Origin: Balneolaceae bacterium
GTDB lineage: Bacteria; Bacteroidota; Rhodothermia; Balneolales; Balneolaceae
Reading direction: 5' to 3'
DNA length: 64,000 nucleotides
NCBI GenBank assembly: GCA_020832285.1
Contig: JAFIFB010000038.1
Location: 31,338 to 95,337 of the forward strand
A program made the position numbers and the translations under genes. Below the pieces are notes generated by a model that saw only the letters and a program-made list of their open reading frames with translations, was not told the origin of the DNA and searched no databases. Shown one piece after another: positions 1 to 8,155 of the stretch (positions are counted from its first letter, which is position 1; each line of letters begins with the position of its first letter).

Positions 1-1161
1 GCCTCCATGTCCTCCAATTTCCCGGGCAATTTCGCCTACTCGTTTAAAAATTTCAGGGGTATATTTTTCTACAACAGCTTTGAACTCTTCTTCTTCAAGC
101 CATCCATCATGACTGATTGCAATTCGGGGTTCGGGATATTTCCGGGCCATTGCTTCTGTTCCGCTTAATAAATGAATTCGGGAATACGGACGTGGTGATG
201 TCACATCGTGTTGAAGCATGATGGTCCGCCCTTGAAAGGTTTTTATGATGCTTGTATTCATATTTCCCCGAAATTCATTATCTGCATAATCTTCAAAGAA
301 CGGATCTGTTTCAGCGAGCTCCCTGGCTTTTTTTTGCATCATAAAATCGGCACTGGAAACAGAGACCATGTACTTCATTTGATCGCCATAGTTGATATTC
401 ATTGCCTGTGCAATACTCCCAAGCCCATGCATCGGGTAAAGATTACCATTCCTGGATGCATTTTCCCGAAATCGCCACATTTCGGGATGTCTGCCCCTGG
501 CAAATTTAGGCCGAATTAACTGATGGATATAGGCACCCTCTCCATGAACCAATTCTCCAAAATATCCCTCTCTGGCCATATTCAGTGTTACCATTTCGAA
601 CTCGTCATAACAAACATTCTCCATGATCATACAATGCTTTCTGGTTCGTTCAGATGTTTCTACCAGTTCCCAGCACTCTTCCAGAGTTTGGGAGGCCGGT
701 ACTTCAGTGGCTGTGTGCTTACCATGCTCCATCGCATAAATGCATATTTTAGCATGTAAATGCCATGGAGTAGAATTTATAACAAGGTCAATATCATCTC
801 TTTCACACAGTTCTTTCCATGCATCTTCACTGCCCATATAGGTATCTACGGGCTCATCGAAATCTTCGAGCATCCTGTTAACAGCAGCTTCATTTATATC
901 ACAAATAGCCCTGATTTCAGTTCCCTCTATTCTTTTAATTCTTCTCACATGGCTGCTCCCCCTGTTTCCAACACCTATAAAACCAATCCGTACCAGGTCA
1001 ATAGCAGGGGCCGCATAGTTATGCATATTGAAATCCTGCTTATGATCTTTTGTAATTTGACAGGGTACTTTTCCCTTGTCAGTTCCAAAAGCTCCCAGCC
1101 CCGTCAGCCCAACTGTTGCAAGTCCGCTTTTTTTCAGAAAGTCTCTTCGATTAAAGTTCAT
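1..1161 (-). CDS. Gfo/Idh/MocA oxidoreductase, glycosyl hydrolase family 109 type (partial)
   Basis: This gene is cut by the left window edge; 387 codons are visible with no stop. The start is ATG at 1159-1161. The N terminus carries a twin-arginine signal (NFNRRDFLKKSG, then a hydrophobic stretch), so the protein should be exported folded with its cofactor. A Rossmann glycine motif follows (IGFIGVGNRGSSHV, about residue 63), then EVPAS, NVCYDEFEM and the stretch ending in GGHGG at the edge, which resembles the GH109 motif before MD. Family knowledge: GH109 enzymes cleave alpha-N-acetylgalactosaminides by an NAD-dependent redox mechanism passing through a 3-keto intermediate. It lies 114 bp downstream of a sulfatase on the same strand. 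The exact sugar substrate is unknown, and related GH179/MocA oxidoreductases are possible. Confidence 0.85.
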   Translation of the reverse strand, partial: MNFNRRDFLKKSGLATVGLTGLGAFGTDKGKVPCQITKDHKQDFNMHNYAAPAIDLVRIGFIGVGNRGSSHVRRIKRIEGTEIRAICDINEAAVNRMLEDFDEPVDTYMGSEDAWKELCERDDIDLVINSTPWHLHAKICIYAMEHGKHTATEVPASQTLEECWELVETSERTRKHCMIMENVCYDEFEMVTLNMAREGYFGELVHGEGAYIHQLIRPKFARGRHPEMWRFRENASRNGNLYPMHGLGSIAQAMNINYGDQMKYMVSVSSADFMMQKKARELAETDPFFEDYADNEFRGNMNTSIIKTFQGRTIMLQHDVTSPRPYSRIHLLSGTEAMARKYPEPRIAISHDGWLEEEEFKAVVEKYTPEIFKRVGEIAREIGGHGG

Positions 1162-1275
1162 GATTTTATAAGATTAGGTTTCATTGAGTCATTTAAATTT
1201 TTATATAGATATCAGAAAATTCAAAAATAAAACAGAACCCATTCATCAGGGTTGAAATGATTATATGATCAGTGG

Positions 1276-3267
1276 TTAAAATATTGGCGGGTATTCATCT
1301 CTCGTCCATTTCAGGTAAAGATATTGTGCAATTCTTCGGGAATGCTCAAAGATATCACCCTCCAGAATCAGGTCCTCATCCAAGGCTATAGGTTGAATTT
1401 TTTCCAGAAGCCGCTCATGAAATTTTTCATCCACATCAAGATGAGCCAGGGCATTTAAACTATATAAAAGTTCGTCGTTCCTGTTGGAGTCCAGCTGATC
1501 ATAAAGTGATTCGATGGCAAGATCCTGTTTTCCCATTCTCCCAAGAGCCTCAGCCGCAGTGGCACGGATACTTCCGTAATCATCATCCAGTAATTCAATA
1601 AGTTCAGATTCTGTTGTACGGGCTTCATATCCAAGAACGACAGCACCGATGGCTCCCCAAAAGCGGACAGGAGCATACTCATCTCTCATTGCATTTTTTA
1701 AGTCTGTTACTTTAGCCGGATTTCGGGATGAAGCAATTCCAGCTATTTCAATGAGACGCTCAATCGGGTATTCATCACTTTGTGTATATTGATAAAGTGT
1801 ACTGTCACCACTAAACTCTTCCATCATATCAAATGGGATAAAACCGGCATCCCGGATTTCTATCAGATATTGATTCAGCTCATTGCGAAGCTCATAAACT
1901 TTGTCTGCAAAATTAGGATCACCAGCCAGGTTATCCACCTCCCAGGGATCATTCTGAAAGTCATACAATTCAAAGGGTTCCTGGGGGAGCCAATATCGGG
2001 ATTGTATAGAATTTGTACGGCCTTCGGCCCATTCATGATACCAGGCCTGCATGGCAACCATATTAAACGGATAGTTGTGAAATTGTCCATTTGGACGATG
2101 AGGCATAAAATTGCGGATATACCGGTACCGGCCATCAAACACACCACGCTGCATATCGATGTTCTGATCCATTCGGTCCCGGTACATAAATGTTGTTTTT
2201 TCAGCCTCTTCGGTTTGTCTTCCCAAAAAAGCGCTTCCCTGATATTCTGACGGGATCCCGACCCCTGTGAGACTCATGATTGTTGGAGCAAAATCTACAA
2301 AATTTACCAGCCGGTCGATTTTTGTCCCCGGCACCTCATCGATGAGGTGCTGCCATTTTTCAGGTATATGCACCACCAGGGCAACGGACGTTCCAGTGTG
2401 ATATAGCGTGCGTTTGCTTCGTGGTAACACACCCCCATGATCGGAGTAATACATTATGATGGTATCTTCCCTGAGTCCATGCTCCTCCAGTTCTTCGACC
2501 ATCCGGCCAACCCATTCATCCATTTGGCGATTTAAATCGTAGTAATGCGCCCAGCTCCTCCTGATTTCCGGTATATCGGGATGGTAATCCGGCATTGTAA
2601 TATCATCCGGGTTTGTTTCCGGATCTTCAGCCATAACGTCCAGAAACATCTGTCCTTCGTGAGGTATTTCATTATTAAACACTGCAAAAAAAGGTTGCCC
2701 TTCTTCCCGGTTTTCATAGTGTGCCTCATTTCCAGACTCATCCCAGAAACGATCGTGCGGGCCCGGCACATTATAGTCAGTTTTAGCATTATTGGTTGTA
2801 TAATATCCAGACTCCTGCAACAAACGGGGGTAAAAAATGTTTTCGAGCTGTACCGGAACCGCAGTCCGGGTTCGGTGATGATGCAATCCAGTTGAAGGAG
2901 CGTGCATGCCCGATAACAGTACCGACCGGGCTACAGAACAAACCGGGGCATTGGAGTTGGCATTGGTATAAACCAGACCGGTTTCTGCGAGTCGGTCAAT
3001 ATTGGGTGTTTGTGCTGCCGGATCACCATAAATACTGATCGTTTCCGGGCTGTTGTCTTCACTGACAAGCCAAAGTATGTTTGGCCGTTCACCGGGTTGA
3101 ATCTCTTGCTCCCCCATCATACTTCCCTGGTCGTCACAACCGCTGATTACCGGTAAACAGATCAGAATAAGGACAGTTGTTATCCAAATATTATAGTAAG
3201 ATTTCAATGGTTCAGTATTTTTTAAAAGTATGTTTAGACAATTCTCCTTTAAATTAATTCCCCCCAT
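1276..3267 (-). CDS. Sulfatase lipoprotein with C-terminal HEAT repeats
   Basis: Family S1 sulfatase of 663 residues that hydrolyses sulfate esters, probably on a glycan. The N terminus has a hydrophobic segment and lipobox VISGC (Cys44), giving a lipid-anchored envelope enzyme. Metal-binding and active-site signals are ILWLVSEDNS (about residues 64-73) and CSVARS, with Cys110 the residue expected to become formylglycine. DHGG and HTG motifs follow. The active-site pentapeptide is C-S-V-A-R, where the usual third residue is Pro or Ala. The last 140 residues (AVRFWGAIGAVVLG, SIRATAAEALGRMG) are HEAT-like repeats that are not part of the catalytic fold and probably bind a partner or substrate. 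It lies upstream of the GH109-type gene, apparently in the same transcription unit. Confidence 0.9.
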   Translation of the reverse strand: MGGINLKENCLNILLKNTEPLKSYYNIWITTVLILICLPVISGCDDQGSMMGEQEIQPGERPNILWLVSEDNSPETISIYGDPAAQTPNIDRLAETGLVYTNANSNAPVCSVARSVLLSGMHAPSTGLHHHRTRTAVPVQLENIFYPRLLQESGYYTTNNAKTDYNVPGPHDRFWDESGNEAHYENREEGQPFFAVFNNEIPHEGQMFLDVMAEDPETNPDDITMPDYHPDIPEIRRSWAHYYDLNRQMDEWVGRMVEELEEHGLREDTIIMYYSDHGGVLPRSKRTLYHTGTSVALVVHIPEKWQHLIDEVPGTKIDRLVNFVDFAPTIMSLTGVGIPSEYQGSAFLGRQTEEAEKTTFMYRDRMDQNIDMQRGVFDGRYRYIRNFMPHRPNGQFHNYPFNMVAMQAWYHEWAEGRTNSIQSRYWLPQEPFELYDFQNDPWEVDNLAGDPNFADKVYELRNELNQYLIEIRDAGFIPFDMMEEFSGDSTLYQYTQSDEYPIERLIEIAGIASSRNPAKVTDLKNAMRDEYAPVRFWGAIGAVVLGYEARTTESELIELLDDDYGSIRATAAEALGRMGKQDLAIESLYDQLDSNRNDELLYSLNALAHLDVDEKFHERLLEKIQPIALDEDLILEGDIFEHSRRIAQYLYLKWTRDEYPPIF

Positions 3268-3773
3268 ACAATATCCGATTGCAGTTTTTGTTTAAAGTAC
3301 TTTTCTAAATAAGAGTCTGGATTATTAAGTTAAAGCCTCAACCGTTCATAAGACGCTTTTAAATGATGAGCTGCTTCCATATTACAATAAGATAGCCAGA
3401 CCAGGAGTTATCCAATTTTTTGAAAACATTTCCCCAACAAGTTTACTTGTTCTTTTGCCTTGATGCAAAAGAACCAAAAGATCAAGGCTGTGAATCACTT
3501 GGCGGCGGGCTTTTCATCGACGCGGCACCATTTGCGCCACAGGCATCCCGATAGGGAATGGTCCATCAAGCTCATTGCATATAATCAAAGATCCGGCCGG
3601 TGTCAAATGCTGCCAAAGCGTCACTGAAAACACCCTGTTCCCGCCAACTGATTCAAGGCCGGATAAAGTGTATCTCAAACGATTTCCACTTCTTGAAATC
3701 CGTAAAATTATATTTTCACTATTCTTATTTAGTTGCTATCTAAAATTTCGAGGTAGCTACTCAGTCTGACATA
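3268..3773. other. Non-coding gap with structured repeat-like DNA
   Basis: These 506 bases lie between the sulfatase and the SGNH hydrolase, both on the minus strand. No convincing coding region is seen. The centre holds nested inverted repeats (3437-3486) followed by a GC-richer tract (3495-3590) unlike its AT-rich surroundings, which suggests an inserted or dispersed element. Part of the left end presumably holds the sulfatase promoter. Confidence 0.5.
3437..3486. repeat. Nested palindromic element
   Basis: Three overlapping inverted repeats are visible: ACAAGT/ACTTGT (3437-3442 with 3445-3450), GTTCTTTTGC/GCAAAAGAAC (3449-3458 with 3465-3474, a perfect 10-bp stem with loop CTTGAT), and CTTGAT/ATCAAG (3459-3464 with 3481-3486). 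The loop of the second is an arm of the third, so the hairpins are mutually exclusive. Similar text around AAAGAACCAAAAGATCAAGG is, from memory, frequent in intergenic DNA of Bacteroidota. No second copy was noticed in this window. Confidence 0.6.
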
Positions 3774-4460
3774 TTAATGATCAAATAAAGAATTTAATTT
3801 ATCCATAACAATTTTATTCCAAACCCGGTAACCTTCATCACTCAAATGCAGTAAATCTTCCACGAAAAACTGATCATCAGGCCTTTTTTCTGAATTCAAC
3901 AACGGAGTGGCCACATCAATGAAAAACAATCTTTCATTAACTTGATTATATTGCTCAATAGCCTGATTTACTTCAATTTTTTCGGGCCAATGATCCCATC
4001 GGCTGGAACTTGGTTTCAGAGACAGAAATAATATTTTTGAATCCGTCGTCTCCTGTAAAAATTTTTCTGCAATTTTTTTGTACTTATCAACAACCTGAGT
4101 TATTGGCGTTCCATACGTCACATCATTTTCTCCCGCATAAAGAACCATCAAAGACGGATTATACGGCCGGATTACATCATCATAAAAAGCATATATATCT
4201 GACAAGTGGGAACCGCCAAAGCCCCGGTTGATCACTGTATAATTTGGAAATGCATCTGAAGTAGGCCACAACACAATACTGGAACTTCCGACAAACAGAA
4301 CAGCATCTTCGGGAAAACTGTTTTTTGCATCCCAGTTGCGAAATTCTTCGATCTGAGACAAGAACCGGTTTGGATCCGGGCCATCTGTCGTTTGGGCCTT
4401 AGTCGTTGTAGTTGCTAATACAATAATCAAGAGCAGAAAGAGAATACTTTGTTTATACAT
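3774..4460 (-). CDS. Secreted SGNH/GDSL hydrolase
   Basis: A 228-residue esterase/deacetylase of the SGNH superfamily. The first 22 residues form a signal peptide ending AKAQ. Family blocks are present: GSSS (nucleophile Ser in block I, about residue 59), NRGFGGSH (block II), AGENDV (block III, GxND-like) and DLLHLSDEGY (block V, supplying the catalytic Asp/His). Members of this family remove acetyl or other acyl groups from glycans or lipids. Its place between sulfatases and a PQQ dehydrogenase suggests removal of acyl decorations from the same polysaccharide, which is inference. It is set apart from both neighbours by more than 300 bp and probably has its own promoter. Confidence 0.85.
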   Translation of the reverse strand: MYKQSILFLLLIIVLATTTTKAQTTDGPDPNRFLSQIEEFRNWDAKNSFPEDAVLFVGSSSIVLWPTSDAFPNYTVINRGFGGSHLSDIYAFYDDVIRPYNPSLMVLYAGENDVTYGTPITQVVDKYKKIAEKFLQETTDSKILFLSLKPSSSRWDHWPEKIEVNQAIEQYNQVNERLFFIDVATPLLNSEKRPDDQFFVEDLLHLSDEGYRVWNKIVMDKLNSLFDH

Positions 4461-4565
4461 TTATACTGTCTTTTTAATATGCCTGTTTTGTTCCCTGAGT
4501 AGAGTAAACCAGGAGAGTTCAGGTTTATAAATTCCGTGTACTATACTCATTTTTCTATTGTGTCC

Positions 4566-4775
4566 CTAACACTTCCAGTTCTGATCGTCCCTTCTCAAAC
4601 GTCTCAAGTATTTTTCTACAAACACCGGGTACTCCCGTGTAACATTGAATTGTTCTTCCGGATTCGGCTCCAGGTCAAACATTAATCCTGGATGGTAATA
4701 TTGCTCCCCCTCCGTAGTGATCTCCCAGTCCCGACACAAAAAGCATGCCGCTATAAGGAAGGGGTAACTCTTTTG
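4566..4775 (-). pseudogene. Remnant of a sulfatase C terminus
   Basis: Reading the minus strand gives about 70 codons ending at a TAG (4566-4568). It contains CRDWEITTEGEQ, then MFDLEPNPEEQFNV and EYPVFVEKYLRRLRRD. The pattern W-E...LFDL-x-x-D/N-P-x-E followed by a final helix is the normal C-terminal subdomain of family S1 sulfatases. There is no start codon and no catalytic region upstream; the frame runs into the tail of the PQQ dehydrogenase gene instead. It is best read as the stump of a second sulfatase gene deleted when the present arrangement formed. Confidence 0.6.
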
Positions 4776-4794
4776 CTGAATGTTGGTTTGTGAA

Positions 4795-7113
4795 TTAGTT
4801 AATAAGCTCCCCTCCTTGCGGTGCGCCTTTCGTCAGAGGGAGGGAACGGGGGTGGATTCTTTCACCAGAAAGTGAAAATGCGATCACAGATTTGCCAAGC
4901 TTCGTTTGGGGTTTTGCACCACCCCCGGCAGCAATTACCACATATTGCTTGCCGTCTATCATATATACACTTGGGGTTGCATACCCTCCTGCAGGCAGTT
5001 GATACTCCCACAACACCTGCCCCGTATTTTGATCAAATGCCCGGAACTTTTCGTCTTGAGTGGCTCCTATAAACACCAATCCACCGGCTGTGGCCACAGC
5101 CCCGCCCATATTCACCGTTCCTGTATTGCGGATTCCTTTTTCAACGAGCTCAGGATGTTCTCCAAAAGGAATTTTCCATTTAATTCGTCCGGTACTCAAA
5201 TCCACAGCACTGAGAGTGCCCCATGGTGGTGAAATCGCCGGATAACCCATATGATCCACAAAGAAAGGTGCGATATTTGCATATTGTGGTGTTGTAGTTG
5301 ACCAAGCCCAATCTCCGCTTCCGCCGGACCAGGTTGGAGGATGGCCGTCTGTAGTTTCGTAATCTTCTGGCGATATCATCTCACTGGACGGCCCGATTTC
5401 TTCAGTCTCGCTCTCTAGGTAAGCAACAAGATCATAAAGCTCTTCATCAGAAAACTGCGGGAATGGTGGCATGCCGCCCACACCATTCACAATAATGGAA
5501 TGCAGCTCCTCGCTGCTTTTCTCCAAATTTGAGAGAGGAGGAAAAAATGGCAGATTACCCTGCCTGTTAAGCCCGTGACAGGCCGTACAGTTGGAGTTAT
5601 AAATATTTGTTCCACGTTGAACAGGGGTGGCATCTGCCACGATATTATCAGGAGCTATCGGCCTCAGTTCATGGATCGTAGGTGCTTCATTCGCATTCAC
5701 AAAGAGTACATTTGTCTCTGGATTAAACGCTCCCCCATGCCATTGCAATCCCCCAAGATGGCCTGGTGTCGTAATCGTGCCTGCAATGGAAGCCGGGGTA
5801 TACAAAGGCCCGGTTTCATGCCTTCTGAACTGCTCCAGTGCATACTCGCGGGATTCAGGTGTGATGTTAGTCAGATCAGACTCATATAGTTCCTGGCGGA
5901 CAAGTGGGGGCGGCAATACAGGAACGGGCTGCGTTGGCCAGGCTTCTTCTCCCGGCACGTTCGACGCCGGCACGGGGCGATCAACTACTGGGAATACCGG
6001 TTCGCCGGTATCGCGATCCAACACAAAAATAAAACCCATTTTTGTCAGCTGAACCGCTACATCTCTTGGGCCTTCTTCGGTTGTAATTGTGGCTAAAATA
6101 GGAGCTGGTGGCAGGTCATAATCAAAGATATCATGGCGAATAACCTGGTAATGCCACTGGCGTTCACCTGTTGTTGCATCCAGAGCCAGTACGGTACTTG
6201 AAAACAGATTCTCCCCCTTTCGGGAGCCTCCGTAAATAAACTCACCAGCTGCCGCTCCCGTTGCGGCAAATACCCAGCCTCTCTCCTCATCAATCGTAAA
6301 CCCGCCCCACGGGTTGGCGCCGCCGTAATGCATATTTTCCTCGAACTCCCAAGTATCGTATCCATATTGGCCTTCTAACGGAATGGTGTTAAAGATCCAC
6401 TCGAACTCACCGGTCAATGCGTTATAGGCACGAATGTCTCCCGGTGTACTCTGATTACCCTCCGGTTGGCGACCTGGTATGATGAGGTACTCCCGGTAAA
6501 CAGCACCCTGTGTGGTGATTTCAATATCGGCCAATTCGCGCGGTACCGGCAGATCCTGCCGTAAATCGATGAACTTGCTTTCCTCCTGCTGGCCGAATGG
6601 TTCAATCAGCTCACCCGTTTTTGCATCCAGGGCATAGACACGATCTCTTACGGAGTTAAATATTCGTTGATTGTTTCCATCCTCGTCTTCCCAGTATATC
6701 ACACCGCGGGACCGGCTTTGTATAACACGGCCGTCATTATGAACGGCGGGATCAAATACCCAGACTTCCTCTCCCGTCACAGCATCCAGAGCCACGGTTC
6801 TCATATCCGGCGTATTAAAATAGAGCAGGCCGTCCACGATAATGGGATTACTGTAAATCCCGGGCTGTTTGGGCTCTCCCTCATATTTATATTCCCAGGC
6901 TTTCTCAAGCTGATGTACATTTCCGGTGTTGATTTGAGACAGTTCGGAGTATTGATTGCCTTTTTGATCTCCCCGGTAGATACCCCAGTCTGTGTAATTA
7001 TTCAGCCTGTTCTCCCATGCTGCTACTGAATCATGATCAGGTATTTGTTCAGCGTTGCATCCGGTCAGGCAGCATAAAATTATCGCAAAAATTACATTAC
7101 GCGGATGTATCAT
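4795..7113 (-). CDS. PQQ-dependent dehydrogenase with cytochrome c domain, lipoprotein
   Basis: A 772-residue quinoprotein that oxidises sugars or alcohols in the periplasm and passes electrons to a haem c. A lipobox (CCLTGC, Cys19) anchors it. The body is an eight-bladed PQQ propeller with repeated W-motifs such as LDAVTGEEVWVF, LDATTGERQWHY and LDRDTGEPVF. A cytochrome c domain is inserted near residue 510 (CTACHG) with a later Met-rich segment (GGMPPFPQFSDEELYDLVAYL). The chain should end near SVIAFSL, but about 20 extra residues follow (ERIHPRS...GGELIN), coded by GC-rich DNA resembling an intergenic hairpin. PQQ synthesis genes are not in the window. In this cluster it could make the 3-keto sugar used by the neighbouring hydrolase. 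Confidence 0.88.
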   Translation of the reverse strand: MIHPRNVIFAIILCCLTGCNAEQIPDHDSVAAWENRLNNYTDWGIYRGDQKGNQYSELSQINTGNVHQLEKAWEYKYEGEPKQPGIYSNPIIVDGLLYFNTPDMRTVALDAVTGEEVWVFDPAVHNDGRVIQSRSRGVIYWEDEDGNNQRIFNSVRDRVYALDAKTGELIEPFGQQEESKFIDLRQDLPVPRELADIEITTQGAVYREYLIIPGRQPEGNQSTPGDIRAYNALTGEFEWIFNTIPLEGQYGYDTWEFEENMHYGGANPWGGFTIDEERGWVFAATGAAAGEFIYGGSRKGENLFSSTVLALDATTGERQWHYQVIRHDIFDYDLPPAPILATITTEEGPRDVAVQLTKMGFIFVLDRDTGEPVFPVVDRPVPASNVPGEEAWPTQPVPVLPPPLVRQELYESDLTNITPESREYALEQFRRHETGPLYTPASIAGTITTPGHLGGLQWHGGAFNPETNVLFVNANEAPTIHELRPIAPDNIVADATPVQRGTNIYNSNCTACHGLNRQGNLPFFPPLSNLEKSSEELHSIIVNGVGGMPPFPQFSDEELYDLVAYLESETEEIGPSSEMISPEDYETTDGHPPTWSGGSGDWAWSTTTPQYANIAPFFVDHMGYPAISPPWGTLSAVDLSTGRIKWKIPFGEHPELVEKGIRNTGTVNMGGAVATAGGLVFIGATQDEKFRAFDQNTGQVLWEYQLPAGGYATPSVYMIDGKQYVVIAAGGGAKPQTKLGKSVIAFSLSGERIHPRSLPLTKGAPQGGELIN
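4810..4844. repeat. Hairpin element overlapping the 3' end of the PQQ dehydrogenase gene
   Basis: CCCTCC at 4810-4815 pairs perfectly with GGAGGG at 4839-4844 around a GC-rich centre. It encodes the extra C-terminal tail of the dehydrogenase and is followed by the stop codon. It may be a dispersed element that invaded the end of the gene, or a terminator that has become coding. Confidence 0.4.
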
Positions 7114-7173
7114 TATATGTTGAATTATTTATATGATTATGCAAGTGAAGGCCTTGCAATGGTTTTTAGCTGT

Positions 7174-8127
7174 TTAAAAATAATCAGGACATTCTTCAAT
7201 AATATATTCAGTCCATAAACGCGTCAGTTCTGTAGAATCAAAATCTCCGGTGTATACAATCAGCCGATAACGAAATTCCTCTGTTTGGCCCTCATCCAGT
7301 TTCCAATCCCCCAATATTTGCCGGGATGGCCCTACACCCAATTCATTATCTACACGCCAGGGAACCGGAAAAGCCGGATTTACCGGATGATCGAATATCG
7401 CAATATGGGCCATATCATCGCGTCCGTCAACCTGCATACCCACATCCACCCACATAGAACGCTGTGCTTCAGCCTCACCATTTCGCTGTCCCACTGCGTT
7501 TACAACTTCGGCTGTTATTCCCGGATACCACGGCATCCGAAGAAACAATCCACCCACAAAGAATTCTCCAACAGTGATATCTGTATTTGCATCTCCTCTC
7601 CAATGCAAGTCTATCACATACATTCCATCCTGTTCCTTCATCACCCAGGTTTGTGTTTCTGTGAGAATAGTACTCCCGTTTTCGTCCAGCAAATCGTAAA
7701 CCGTCTGCCATTTAAGCCAAAGCCCCGATTTCACCAGGATTGAAGAAGAGATTTTCTGATAGTAACCAGATTCATCCGGTTTACAGCACTCCATAAAATA
7801 ATCTCTTCCATTTACCTCTTTAAGACCCCAGTACAGACCGGTTTGATGTGTATGATGTCCCGGACGATATTCCGTGAGCACACCGTTACCATCGGGAGCT
7901 AAAACAGGATGGATATAAGGCCTGACCTTTTGCCAGGCGTTTTGAACTAATATTGGTTCACTGCCGTTTTCCCAGTAAATGGATATTGTCCCGGCTTTTT
8001 CATCCTCGATTGCCTGTAAGTGCCTTTCATCTGGCGACATCGTATTCTGTGCAAGACTCTTTGGTGGCAAATTGCATACTGCCAAACTTGCCGTTATCAG
8101 AAGCAATAAGAAAGGTGTTATCCTCAC
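7174..8127 (-). CDS. PmoA-like DUF6807 secreted protein
   Basis: A 317-residue protein with a signal peptide (about residues 1-26, ending SLAQ). It shows the features of the PmoA/DUF6807 family: RPYIHPVLAPDG, HHTHQTGLYWG and a C-terminal all-beta region with the segment IFDHPVNPAFPVPWRV. The annotation as methane oxygenase subunit is historical; family members sit in sugar-degradation clusters beside Gfo/Idh/MocA oxidoreductases and 3-keto-disaccharide hydrolases, as here. The clustered His residues may bind metal or sugar. It lies 28 bp after the hydrolase and 60 bp before the PQQ dehydrogenase, so the three are likely co-transcribed. No precise activity can be assigned from sequence. Confidence 0.8.
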   Translation of the reverse strand: MRITPFLLLLITASLAVCNLPPKSLAQNTMSPDERHLQAIEDEKAGTISIYWENGSEPILVQNAWQKVRPYIHPVLAPDGNGVLTEYRPGHHTHQTGLYWGLKEVNGRDYFMECCKPDESGYYQKISSSILVKSGLWLKWQTVYDLLDENGSTILTETQTWVMKEQDGMYVIDLHWRGDANTDITVGEFFVGGLFLRMPWYPGITAEVVNAVGQRNGEAEAQRSMWVDVGMQVDGRDDMAHIAIFDHPVNPAFPVPWRVDNELGVGPSRQILGDWKLDEGQTEEFRYRLIVYTGDFDSTELTRLWTEYIIEECPDYF

Positions 8128-8155
8128 AGCACTGAAATTTAGTGTTTGTTCAGAG

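Noticed and set aside
208..1230. Several plus-strand open frames
   Set aside because: They lie opposite the GH109-type gene, whose frame is fully open and carries recognisable motifs; the plus frames have none.
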